64,000 bases of DNA from Letharia columbiana (Eukaryota; Ascomycota; Lecanoromycetes; Lecanorales; Parmeliaceae). Of the stretch, positions 1 through 11,300 are shown one piece after another. Numbering within the stretch: the stretch's first letter is position 1; each line of letters opens with the position of its first letter. The notes below the pieces were generated by a model. The model saw only the letters and a program-made list of their open reading frames with translations, was not told the DNA's origin and made no database searches. The stretch covers positions 744,001 to 808,000 of the forward strand of contig NW_023501057.1 of NCBI RefSeq assembly GCF_014066305.1. The letters run 5' to 3'. A program made the translations under genes and the position numbers.

Positions 1-250
1 ACCACTAATCGCCTTGAAAGCGACGGTTCCCTCGCGAAGAGGGCACATGACGGAAGCGAGCCGTATATCCTTCCAAAAACATGGTCAGGGCACGTAGATA
101 ATGCCATAAGTGATCGGTCGCGCCTCTTTGTGGGTCTGGGAAGAAAGGTCAAGATTCCCGATCTGCCCAATGTTTTACACATTGAACACAGCGTAGTCAT
201 GCAGGCTCGAAGCATTGTACCCGTAGATTTCTTTTCGGACTCCACAGTGT

Positions 251-995
251 TCATTCATCATCCTCATCAGAAGCCTCCATAGGGGCATCACTGTCTTCTT
301 CCATAGGCGCCCCCTCGTCATCACTTTCATCCTCCCTTCCTCTCTTCACTCCCTTCCGTCCGTCCTCTTCTCCATCAACGTCCACCTTCCCCTTGTCAAT
401 CGACGCTTCGGTAACGTTGGCACTAGATGCAGAAGGCACAGGTGCTGGGAGTGACGAGGGTGGAGCACCGAATATGGACTGCTGCAGCTCCGTCGTCGTA
501 ATGTCGATCCCCACCGCAACGGGCATACGATATGTGCCATCCAGCTTCGCTATCGTGTCTGATTTCCCCTTCGCATACTGTATCTTCTATCCTCACTTCT
601 CAGCATCTGTTTCTATGACTAGCCGGTAAAGGAAGGCAGGACTGACGATCTCCTTCCCAAAGAAATCAAACCCCTGTAGCGCTCTCATCGCTTGCGTACT
701 CGCCTGCACATCTCGAAAAGCAACATGCGCCTGGCCTCGCATCTTGTTATTCCGAAGAGCGACGACATCAAGGACCGGACCATAGGTTGCGAAGAGAGTA
801 TAGAGGCAGAGGCGGAGGTCACGTTTCTGGATCTTTTCGGGGAGGTTGGTCAGGTAGAGTCTGTGAGTGTTTAGCTAGAGATCCATATTAGAGCTAGGCT
901 TGCCTATTGATCATGAAAGAGACTCACGTTTGATTTGGAGGAAATGTGGACTTTTGGGGTGGGCCATTGTGGGATGGCACAGCTTTGGTAGACAT
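251..995 (-). CDS. msl1: U2 small nuclear ribonucleoprotein B'' (U1A/U2B'' family RRM protein)
   Basis: Component of the U2 snRNP that binds U2 snRNA stem-loop IV in the nucleus. Three exons (995-928, 860-647, 583-251) give about 204 residues; both introns are GT-AG and phases agree. After a short N-terminus the RRM starts with LYLTNLPEKIQKRDL (RNP2 region) and contains KMRGQAHVAF (RNP1) and RALQGFDFFGKE, then IQYAKGKSDTIAKLDGTY, the run typical of the U1A/U2B'' first RRM. The C-terminus is an acidic tail. There is no second RRM, as in yeast Msl1. The start is the first ATG in exon 1, followed by MSTKAVPSHNGPP. It diverges from the proteasome beta-3 gene across 280 bp. U1A is the alternative, but in ascomycetes the short single-RRM form is normally U2 B''. 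Confidence 0.88.
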
Positions 996-1275
996 TCTAC
1001 CATTCGAAAATGGATCAGGAAAGCGAAGAGAGAATGTCAAAAGTCATTTCCCAGTGCCGCGAAATAATCCTGTCGTGGTTTTGCTCGAGAATTTGCGAGG
1101 CTAGAAACTAAATTAGCCTGATTGCATTTTATGCACCTGAGCTCCAAGACTTCACCGCGTAGACCTCCACAGCTAAGCTCCAAACGTCCCCATTCGCACC
1201 ACCAGCCACAGCTTTAAGATTACTGTCCTTGGGCATCCATTGAGAGGAGAACAACTTTATAGTGCTTTGTTGAAG
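996..1275. promoter_or_regulatory. Shared 280-bp divergent upstream region (U2 B'' / proteasome beta-3)
   Basis: This short gap separates two start codons pointing away from each other, so it must hold both promoters and 5' leaders. I see no clear TATA box and no copy of the yeast proteasome control element GGTGGCAAA. Confidence 0.5.
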
Positions 1276-2072
1276 ATGGTAAGTCTCAATAGCTCGGTTG
1301 AGTCAATTTGGCTAACCATTTCACCAGAGCTCGCCCTTCGCCATCAGTAAGCTGCTATAGCCCCCAATGGACGAGGCGTCGTCTTTGTATCATCTTGCTG
1401 AAACTGCCATCTAGATGGCGGTGCTTGTGTGGCCATGGTCGGCAAAGACTGCGTTGCGATAGCTTGTGACCTCCGCCTCGGTCTTCAGTCACTCACAGTC
1501 TCCAACAACTTCCCAAAGATCTTCTCATACGGCGACGTCTATCTCGGTCTCACGGGTCTAGCCACCGATGTATCTACCGTCTCCGATCTTTTCCGCTACA
1601 AAGTCAACATGTACAGACTACGTGAAGAGCGTCAGATATCTCCGCAGACTATGGCGAATCTGGTTTCAACGAGTCTGTACGAGAAAAGATTTGGACCTTA
1701 CTTTGTCAGCCCGGTGATCGCTGGCATAAACCACAAGACTGGAAAGCCTTTCATCTGCGGCTTTGATAGCATTGGGTGTATAGATTTCGCGAAGGACTTT
1801 ATTGTTTCGGGGACGGCTAGTGATCAGCTCTTTGGAACGTGTGAGGGATTGTGGGAGCCAGATCTGGTATGGGGGAGCTTAAATTCTGCCGCATGGAGAG
1901 CATTGCTGACAGCACTTGAACTTGTTAGGAGCCGGAAGATCTGTTCGAAACCATATCCCAGGCTTTACTTAACGCGGTGGACCGAGACGCGTTGTCGGGA
2001 TGGGGTGCACATGTCTACATCATTGAGAAGGACAAAGTTACGAAGAGGCTGTTGAAAGGCAGACAAGATTAG
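1276..2072 (+). CDS. pup3: 20S proteasome subunit beta type-3
   Basis: Non-catalytic beta-ring subunit of the 20S core proteasome. Four exons (1276-1278, 1328-1346, 1415-1866, 1929-2072) give 205 residues, the usual family length. The protein begins [19 protein letters not shown], has the beta-fold run [11 protein letters not shown], and ends in [18 protein letters not shown] and KRLLKGRQD. There is no pro-peptide with a catalytic Thr1, as expected for beta-3. The first coding exon is only the ATG, directly followed by GTAAGT, and the second is 19 nt. The assignment rests on end-to-end similarity to Pup3/PSMB3, including the LWEP(D/N) segment split by intron 3. Confidence 0.95.
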
Positions 2073-2671
2073 GGGGAAATTAAGTCTCAGGCGCATGGCG
2101 ATGGAGGGCGGCATAGAGACCTTTGAGCATGCATAGCGATGATTGACAACCAAAGTCCTGCACTTATTATGCGAGAGTTGTGTACAATGTGATATGTCTC
2201 GAATTTTTACAAGAATCAGCAGACCTTTATTCTATCATTTCTCCATATTGCTAGGAGCGTTATTGGACCAGATGGTTGGAGAATACCGTTTAAGGTGATA
2301 AGGCTCGGCGCTAGGATATTCCCCACGTTTCGAGAGTTCCCTGACATCTATCTTAAGTCTTGGCGCTCGCGAATGCTGGTGTCTCAAACTGATGCATCAG
2401 AACGACACCCGTACTTGTTGGCTTGTAGTCCTGTATACTGTATCACCTAACGAATGGGGGACTGCTCATGCATCGCCATTACCACGGGATTTATCCAGCG
2501 AACCCGATAACGCCGCCGTCGTCTCCGCTGCACGAACATCAATCAACATCCAAATATGCTAAAGGATGATACCTTACAAATAATCGCATAAGTCGCTCGA
2601 GGTCTCGAACGGGAGTAAAAGCGCCAGGTCTCGGCTAACCGCAGTCTTGACTCTATTCCTTGGCTTGGAGT
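2073..2671. other. Intergenic region
   Basis: 3' flank of the proteasome beta-3 gene and promoter of the ArfGAP gene. The open frames seen here are short and lack splice or family support. No RNA gene or repeat was recognised. Confidence 0.5.
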
Positions 2672-5600
2672 ATGGGGAATGTCAGTAGTCGAACCGAAGA
2701 CGGTGGGGCATTTGTCCTTCGAGACCAAAGTCGCCGTAAGTGCCCAAACTCACGACGCCCTTCTCCTGTCTTGACTAAAGTCTGAATAACAGTATCTATC
2801 GCATCCCTCACGGTCACAAATTCTAAGGGAAAGATCCTGCTCAATGTTGTTCCCAATGTATACCCGGCAACTAGGATCATTGCCAGGAAGGACTATGGCG
2901 ACGAAAGCCTTGTGGAGTACATACAGGTAATAGGAATACCTACTGCAAGGGAAACAGCGGGGTTGACCAGGTCTTTCTTTTAGGACCCTGAATCGTCTCC
3001 TACATTGCCTGTACCGTCATTCTTGTTCCGCCTAAACAACGACGACGAGCTCATATTCAACTTCACCTTCGTGATCCGTCAAAGTCAAAGCAGCCTGCCG
3101 GGGGTTTCAGGAGGGATTGATACATTTATTAATGGCCTCACCTTCGCCTTCGCATCAAACAACAAGGATCTTGACAATCTAGTCATTAGAGAATTTCATG
3201 CAGACCCAAACCTTCACAAAAATGCCAACGTGGAGCTGGTCGGCGACTATTCAACGGGTGGTAGCCCGTCTGCAAAGTTTGAGTGGTCATGGAAATGGCG
3301 CCCCCCTAAAACGACCGAAGATCGAGGAGGAGGTTGGCGTAATGCTTGCAGCTTCTCTGAATACGATCAGAGGGCCCACAAGCTTCAAGCCCTTGCATTG
3401 TTCAGCTTCTGGGTACAGAACACACCAAAAACGTTCACTGGTCCCCAAACACCCTCGCCATACTTTGAACTAAATGTACCTCCTCGACTCCGACTCCCAT
3501 CGTCACAATCTATGATATCTGCGCCAAGTGAGTCAGATCATACGGACATAGGGCCACCATCACCCATTATCGAACCTGGAGAGATCAGTTTAGGCGTTCC
3601 ACAGGTTTCGACCAAAGATCCAGTGGTAGTCGGAGTTTCATGTCCGCGGCCCAGTGAAGACATGAGCGCCGTTGAAGACGGACCCTTATTTCGAGCCACG
3701 ATGAAAGCCCTGGAACAAAAGACTGGGAACATGCGAACAAGGATGAAGAAGGTTTTGCGTAAAGCCGAAGCAGCTCAGGCAGCTCAGGTCGAATGCAATG
3801 CTGCGGTATCTGCGTTCATGGAAGCACTTCGAGAAGCATCGGCGTCAAATGCAAATGCCATCCAGCCAGCACTCGAGCACTACTTCGAGAAGATTGCCAG
3901 CCAAATCCTTCAGTATGAAAAGCAGAACACAGTGCATTTGCAGAAACTCATCATCGACCCTCTCTCGAAGATATATAACATTGATATCAAGCAGGCAGAA
4001 GCCAAGAAGAAGGATTTTGAAGATGAGAGCAAGGACTATTATGCGTATGTCAGTCGCTACCTTGGCCAACGTCAAGACTCGTTAAAGGAGAAGAAGCGAA
4101 ACGAAAGTGACTCCAAGTATCAAACTAAGAGAAGAAATTTTGAGCTCAAACGATTTGACTATTCGTCTTTCATGCAAGATTTGCATGGTGGCAGGAAAGA
4201 ACAAGAAGTCCTCTCTCAATTAACGAAATATGCAGAGACACAATCGAAGAGTTTTCTGTCGACTGCAAAGAAAATTGGAGAGATGACTCCTCAATTAGAG
4301 GTGTTGATCCATGAGGTAAAGGAAGCCGACAAAGAGTATAAGATTCAGCGCACTGAAAGGGAAGAAAAGCGAAGAATTCTGGAGATGAACACTAAGACAT
4401 ACGTCGAGCCTGAGGCCGATGCATCTAACATCTTACCCATTCAGTCCATTGCCAACGGGACCTCCGCCCAGGAATCTGAGCTCTCGCGAGCTGATAGTAA
4501 TGGTCGGAATGGTCTTCACTATTCTTCTTCGACCGCGTCACAACATGGTTCAACTTTGTCTGCACGAAACTCCACTCACGGTGTTCCTTCCACGCCCAGC
4601 AGTCGACCTAGCAGCGGTGTTCCCGTAGTGAGTCCCGACAAGTTCAAAGGTTTCCGTGACCTTGAAGAAAGGGATCATAATGGTGCTGTCGGACCAGACA
4701 GGGTTCAGCACAAGAAAGAAGGGTTACTTTGGGCTCTAAGCAGACCGGGTTCCCACGTCGATCCCAAAGGCCTTAATAAACAAGCATGGCACAAGTATGT
4801 AAACTCTCAAGCGTACCTTGGTCAGATACTAATGTATCAGGTTCTGGATCGTACTCGATCAGGGCAAATTGTCCGAGTACAGCAATTGGAAACAAAGGCT
4901 CGATCTTCACATGGAGCCGATCGATTTGCGGATGGCGTCGGTTCGAGAATCCCGCAGCGCAGAACGGAGGTTTTGCTTCGAAGTCATAACGCCACAATTC
5001 AAGCGTGTTTATCAAGCAACGTCAGAAGAAGACATGAATAATTGGATAAATGCCTTGAACAACGCCCTACAGAATGCCGTCGAGGGCAGAAATCAACCTC
5101 AACCTTTTACTCCTTCAACAATAGAGGAGAGGACCGCTCATCGAAACATTGGTTCTATACTTACGGGGGAAAAGCTCATCGTACTCTGGACATCATCACC
5201 ATCAATCACCTTCCAACGCAAGTGCCGCCAATAGCGTGTATAGGCACCGCACCGTTGGCGCACGACCGACCTATGTCCGTACGGATAGCAACAGCTTTGA
5301 AGATGACCCCTCGAAACTCCTTCAGATAGTGCGAGGCAATGATCAAGGCAATCGCTGGTGCGCTGACTGCAACTCTGAATCCAAAACTGAGTGGGTCTCT
5401 ATCAACCTAGGCATCGTGCTGTGCATTGAATGCAGCGGCATTCACCGCTCCCTCGGCACTCACATATCTAAAGTCCGCTCCCTAACTCTTGACACAACAT
5501 CGTTCAGTACCGACATTGTCGAAGTCTTGCTCCAAATCGGCAATCGTATCTCTAATATGGTGTGGGAAGCTACTCTCGACCCCAACCAGAAACCCTCAGC

Positions 5601-6192
5601 ACAAGCAACGCGTGAGCAGCGTCTCCGCTTTATCACTGCCAAATACGCTGATAGAGCATACATAAACCCCATAGGCTCAAATGCCCAGTCTCGTTATTCC
5701 ACTTCAGACGAAACGCTTCTGGCTTCCGTCAAAAAGAACGACATTCAGGGTGTTCTCTACGCTCTAGCGCTGCGTGCAAACCCGAACGCCACCGACCGCT
5801 CCCGAAATACGCACTCCATCTTTCTCGCTCTCGCAGCCGCTGATCCAGCTGCTCCAGCGGGGTCCGCCCTCCCTACACCTGTTACCTCACCTAACGCCAA
5901 GACGCCATCTGGTAGTCAGAAAACAATCGTTGCTTTCCCTGTTGCCGAATTGCTGGTTCAGAACGGTGCCATCATCCCGTCTACCCTGCCCGCATTTCCA
6001 CTTTCTCCGAACGCACAGCTGTACATTGACCAAAAGGCTGGCAAAGGCGTAGACACGCTCACTGCTCTGCCGAACATAAACAGAAACAGTGGCGTCGGCC
6101 CGACTGCCATAGAGGGTGGCAAGGATAGTCAAGCGAAGCTGCAGAAAAGAGGCAGCGTGGGAGGCCGTCTGGCGGTCAGACCTGGGCAATGA
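2672..6192 (+). CDS. BAR-PH-ArfGAP protein (Csx2/centaurin type) with an apparent frameshift
   Basis: GTPase-activating protein for Arf GTPases acting on curved membranes in vesicle traffic. Exons are 2672-2735, 2793-2926, 2984-4794 and 4841-6192. It starts MGNVSSRTEDGG, where Gly2 is a possible N-myristoylation site. A BAR-like coiled coil lies at about residues 297-535, a Ser-rich linker follows, then a PH domain (KEGLLWALSRPG to DMNNWINALNNAL). The ArfGAP zinc finger is CADC-x17-CIEC with the arginine-finger run GIHRSLGTHISKVRSLTLD at about 830-950. The reading frame breaks at 5165-5173 (five G, four A): one base too many, so the PH frame stops at 5234 while the ArfGAP continues in another frame to 6192. 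Skipping one base gives about 1119 residues; as written the product is 800 residues without GAP activity. A 46-nt intron interrupts the PH domain. Confidence 0.85.
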
Positions 6193-6513
6193 AAGGAGCA
6201 GAAGAACGCTAGTGGAGCTAGCTTTGTAGTCTAGCTTGGGCTTCTGTTTGATTATGAGTGGGAAGGATAATAACCGACGGTCTGGGTGGCGATTTCCTCG
6301 ATACCGTTACTGTTACATAGCAGAGGTAGCTAGCTCTCCCTGGATAGTAAAGCTGCACTACAGTCGGGCTTTAATAATATCTAATGATTACAATAGAAAT
6401 GAATATGTGCTTGAGGTTTGATACATGGGACATATGTTGAGATTCAGCTTGTCTTGCTACGAGATAGCACCATGGCAGGAGTTGTTGATCTGTCTCGTGT
6501 GTTTGCAGTCAAT
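6193..6513. other. Convergent intergenic region
   Basis: 3' flanks of the ArfGAP (+) and ATG10 (-) genes. Nothing else recognised. Confidence 0.5.
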
Positions 6514-7432
6514 TTACGGTCTGGCGGAAAATATCTCCTTAGGCAAGCTCAGGCCGACAACACTACCCACTATCCCGATCCACAATATCATATACTTTAC
6601 AGGACTGACTTCTCCCTTGATACCACCCAAGATATTTTGCATAGCTTCGGCCGAGTTGCAGGGGTGCACCCAAAAGCATGGAATGTCTGTTAATGGGTGA
6701 TTCTGAAATTGTTCGACCGATTAGCCCCTTTTCAGACGCCCGGGGCAGGCCCCTTGAGGCTACTTACAGTCATACTAATACCCCCCATAACACCCGCATT
6801 TCTCACTCCGGATTGAAGGTGCTTTGGTACTAGCTTTTCGTAAACAAAATCTATACTCTGTAATATCGAAGGTGACAGATTGTGGAGAAAGAAGTAGAGG
6901 ACGGGGACCCGGTAGCTTGTTGACGGTAGAATGTGATACTCTACTGATGAGACTGTGAGCGACGGGGGAGAATGGTAGATGGCGACCTTTATCTAAAGAT
7001 CAGGATTTTTGAAACTTTGGATTGTAAGATTAAGAAAAGGAACGCTGAGCTCACGTCCTCGTCTTCTTCCTCGATATTGCTAGATTCATGAGAATCTTGC
7101 GCAGCGGAGAAGAGCTTGGCCGAATCTGATGGTGCTGGTGGGTTAACATTGGTGCTTAGAAGACGTATTATCTTGAGGTATTGGTGTTCTCCCTAGACGC
7201 ATGTGAGCATAGGAGAAAAGACGCAGAACTTGCCTCTATGCTCAATTATCCGGCATAAGAAAGAAGAGAGTTTTGAACTGAAGGCTAATAGACAAGGGAA
7301 TCTTACATGTCTACGAGTCTCCAAGCTCATATCGCTGGACGATAAACCTGAACAAAGCGCCAACGCCTGACAGGCTTCATCGAAGGCTTTTCTTGATATG
7401 AAGCCGGCCTCCTCTGGCCGATTGAGCGACAT
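6514..7432 (-). CDS. atg10: Autophagy E2-like conjugating enzyme Atg10
   Basis: E2-like enzyme that transfers Atg12 to Atg5 during autophagosome formation in the cytosol. Four exons (7432-7307, 7192-7055, 6992-6768, 6702-6514) join in phase to 225 residues. Diagnostic features are the central VSSVEYHILPSTSYRVPVLY strand pair, the LTDIPCFWVHPCNSAEAMQ segment containing the predicted catalytic Cys (HPC), and a C-terminal hydrophobic stretch MILWIGIVGSVVGLSLP, as in fungal Atg10. An acidic loop (EEEDED) precedes the core. The start at 7432 (MSLNRPEEAGF) fits the family N-terminus; an in-frame ATG at 7495 is an alternative. It is convergent with the ArfGAP gene and has no functional link to it. 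Confidence 0.85.
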
Positions 7433-8348
7433 GTCAGCGTTACTATTTGATAGGCAAAATGGGGCCTTGTATGTGCACTGGAACCTGGTTTTCAATGTAG
7501 TCTTCTCTATGTCCTGAAATCAAGACAGCCTGCCATGCAGAAAAAACGCAAATACCGCATGCGAAATCTCACCACTGGTGCAAATGATGCTGGTTTGCGA
7601 TTCGCCTTGGTCAGGTGAGACTTGTTTCGTGCGCTTGCTTGTATGATTGTATGGTTGTATGATTGCAATTGGTACCGTATCTAAGAAGCGAGGAGGAGAG
7701 ATGTGGTAGTTTTCGCTCGCTTAGTTATAAACAGTACAGTAGCGTTAGCGGTGGCTGAGCAGCTCGATGCACGACTGGTTTAGCCGTGGCTGAGTCGGCC
7801 GATCATGTCGATCATCTGCAGATGGCCGGGTAAAAATCGCATGGCTGAAAGTATGCTAAGAAAAAGCAGGGGATAGCTGCAGCCACTTGCCCATAGATGG
7901 TATGGTGAACTTTGGTAGTGTGAATTCATCCGTGGCTTGAAATCAATCCTGTTTACCTGCGTAATCAATCGCCCGTTGCTCTGCCATGGCTCTCATCGTC
8001 CATCCACTTTCCTCGTCTTCCCTCGTCTTCATTCATTATCTCATTCTCACCTTCTTCTAACTACTTCCTCACATATTCGTCGGTAAGGAGGTCCGCACCG
8101 TAGCCAGACTTTCGGCGCCAATGAGATAGTCGACGGGCCTGTCCCAGCCTTCTCATTTCTTACTGCCAACCCTTCTTTGCGTCCATGTTTTAGCGTGTCA
8201 TGCAATTGTCGATTGGGCTCTTCTCGGTCCTTAATTGTACGTCCTTAATTGTACGTCCTTAATTTGAAAAACATATACCTTCCCAGCATCTAGTCTTTTT
8301 CGCATATTCGCCCGAGGAAATTTATCCACTTCCGAAGAAACGTTCCCC
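7433..8348. other. Intergenic region
   Basis: Upstream flanks of ATG10 (-) and the large protein at 8349 (+). It contains a triplicated 14-bp unit just before the latter gene (listed separately). No convincing gene. Confidence 0.5.
8228..8265. repeat. 14-bp tandem repeat, about 2.7 copies
   Basis: The unit TCCTTAATTGTACG recurs at 8228 and 8242, with a partial third copy at 8256. It sits 83-120 bp upstream of the ATG at 8349, probably in the promoter or 5' leader. Confidence 0.85.
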
Positions 8349-11300
8349 ATGGAGGACTCATCAAACGTTCATGTCGGCCCCCGACGGCTGTCTAAGCCTC
8401 GGACGAATAAGTCTTCCTCCACTCTCCTTAGTGAACAACCTACTACGCCATCGTCACCTCACAACTCCTCTGATCAGGACTATTTCGGTAGAGATGCGGT
8501 CATCGTGAACTCGCACGGCGAACGTAGAAGCCGAAGCAAATCCCGGGGCAGAATTAGAGCTTACCTGTATGGCTCGAGTCATGATGCCGTACAGACTTCG
8601 TCAGATGATGAAGAGGCGCAGACTGGAATCGCAGTCGCAGCGCGCGACGTCAAAAATCGGTTATCACGCACAGGCTCATCGATCATGCCGCTCCAGAGTG
8701 CCAAAGCATCGGCAACACGCCTTTCAACCTCCTCAAGTTCACGGCTGCTTTCCACATGCTCGACAGAGTCACAAGGAATGGACCCCGAAGAGGCGGCCAT
8801 GATCGCGGACCAGATCAAACAAAGAGCCTACCATGATAGCCTAGCGGCCCAGAACCACGTCTCTACGCCGGTCGACGAAGATAGGCACGTTGACTCAGTC
8901 ATGGCTCCACTCCGTAGGAAATCACTTTATACACCAGGCATAGCCACTAGAAATGCCAGCGATATACTGCGGAAGCCTCCCAAGCCATCAACAGATCACG
9001 AGTACTATTACGACCCTTTGCGTCCCGAGTCTTCACCTCTCTCTCATCTTGCAACAGTGAACATGGGTGAAGATGGTAGACGTACCCCTTCCGATCTTCA
9101 ATATTCTCAACTAGGAGGACTGCAATTGGGCACATTAAGGGTTACAAATGGAGCTAGTTCGCCGGTACCGGGGGATCATCCCCTAGACTTGGCATGTCGC
9201 TCAGCAACACCCGAGGCCAAAACGCACGACGAATACTACACAGCATCTGAAGGAAGTGTGACTGGGGACGGGGACCATGCCACACCTCTACCCTCTGGTG
9301 GTGGGAGTCCCTTGAAATATGAGAGCAAATTTAGGCCTAGCATGCGAACAGACAGTCGAGTCACAAGCAGCCCCGAAAAATCTTCACCTTTCGAGAGGGA
9401 AACATCGAATGAATCTTTTCCTTTCTCAAGGGAATCGGCCGATCAAGTGGCTTGTTCTGACAGGGGGGCAACCGATCAGTCAGCTCGTTTTAGAAGGGAG
9501 ACACCCAGCGACATACTTCGCTTGGCGGATGGGTCATCGAATGAATCATATCCTTTCAAAATGGGATCATCCAAAACCTGCCCTGCTGAAGCAACGAAAC
9601 CCAGCAGTCTTTTTCCTCTTAAAAGGGAAACACCTAACAACTCTTTCTCTTTTGAAAATGAATCACGCGATGAAATTGAGCACTTCGAAAGGGAAACATC
9701 GAAAGAATCTTTTCCCCTTGAGATGGGGTCAATCAAAACTTGTCGTGTCAAGGGGGAAATACGAAATGAATCTTTCCCTTCCAAAAACGAAACACCCGAC
9801 GAACTTGTGCGCTTCAAGGGGGAAACATCAAGCGATTCATTCCCTTTTGAGGGGAGGTCATCCAAAGCCCGTCTTGTTGAGGGGAGGACGCCCGACGAGC
9901 GCTCTTGTTTTGGGGAAAATCCCCCAAACGGCGCCTCAGATATAGCAGATGAATATATTGCAGAACTTGACGGCGGTCCGTTCTCTTACCCACCGCTTGA
10001 AGATAAGAGGGGTATCGAACCACATTTACAGCATCCCGCAAAGGAAACGTGGAGGTCATTCATCAACGATGCTGAGGTGCAGCATGCTGGTAGTAACAGC
10101 AGCTCAAGGGAAGACGCCCTTCGAAAACTCACTGTAAATGGTAACATCTCATCGACGTGGAGACCCGAACCTCTCTCCGTCCCGTCCTCTCAGCCTTCGA
10201 GATACAGCACCTCTTCAGAAAAGCCTCAAACAGACAGCGGATACTGTTCGTATGCTTCATTGACAGGGGCTCCTGCTGATCAAGCTTGCTTTAGAACGGG
10301 GGATAATCCAATTCCTTCTATCAAGGTCTCGGCTTCACCCCCACCTCAGGCCGTTGAGACTGTCAGATCTTCCGCTCGATCTTCCTTTCATCGGAATCCA
10401 ATACGCAAGCTCCAGAAACAAAGACCGAAGTCACAGCCTCCGCCCGTGAATCTCATCACAGGATACCACGAGCTTACAGATGCGAACATACCTCGTATAC
10501 CTTCACTCATTGCCGCGAGGCACGCAAACAGGCTCAGCCAATTCCCCCTTCTTGAACATACATTTCCAAGCTCGCAGCATACAACTGCAGATAGAACCTC
10601 GTCTCCGGTCCAGGCTCATAACACGCCGGTTCGGTTTCCGTCCCCCGCAAATGCTCTTGAAGCGGCCTCTGAACCTTTTGGACCATTTTCGACAGCTTCC
10701 TCTAAACCTCGAGCCAGTACGAATGTTGTCGAAGATGAATGGGGTCCTTCGGATCTGGTAAGATCCCCTAGCTGGTCTGAATTTGGCGGTGGCAGAGGAA
10801 GGAAGGAGCAGAAGAAGCTGGCTAAAGAAGAGAAGGAAACGGACAAAAGGCTTCTGAAAGAAGAAAAAGAATTGGAAAGAAGATTGCAGAAAGACAGAAA
10901 GGACCTCCAAAGGCAAATTAGAAAAGACGAGAGTAAGCAGAGGTCCACTCGCTCTCGCTCTGTTTCTAGAACAAGAGCGAAATCATCCGAGGGCCATTGC
11001 CGCCAGGCCACACTGGTAGCGATCGCAGACTTCGGAACTGTGACCGAATCTTTGGGGTATGTACGTTTTGTAGCTGTTTCTCCCTAATTGAGACCAGCAT
11101 TTGGGTCGCAAAGCATGTTTCTGGAGTAAAAAGCCCATTTGAACCCCTGGGATTGTCTCACAAACAGGGTCTCTACTCTCGAAAAAATATCGCTTTGCGA
11201 CTAGGAAGCCTAGTCTGACACTGGAGTGGTCTTGTAATGCGAGTTTTCACCCCAGAAAGACAGTTCTGAGAGCAAGAAGCCCAGTTCGAATCTTTGGATT

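Noticed and set aside
9319..9945. Second long frame (208 codons, +) and an antisense frame (129 codons) over the same bases
   Set aside because: Both arise from the codon-periodic repeat of the real gene and have no own start context or family.
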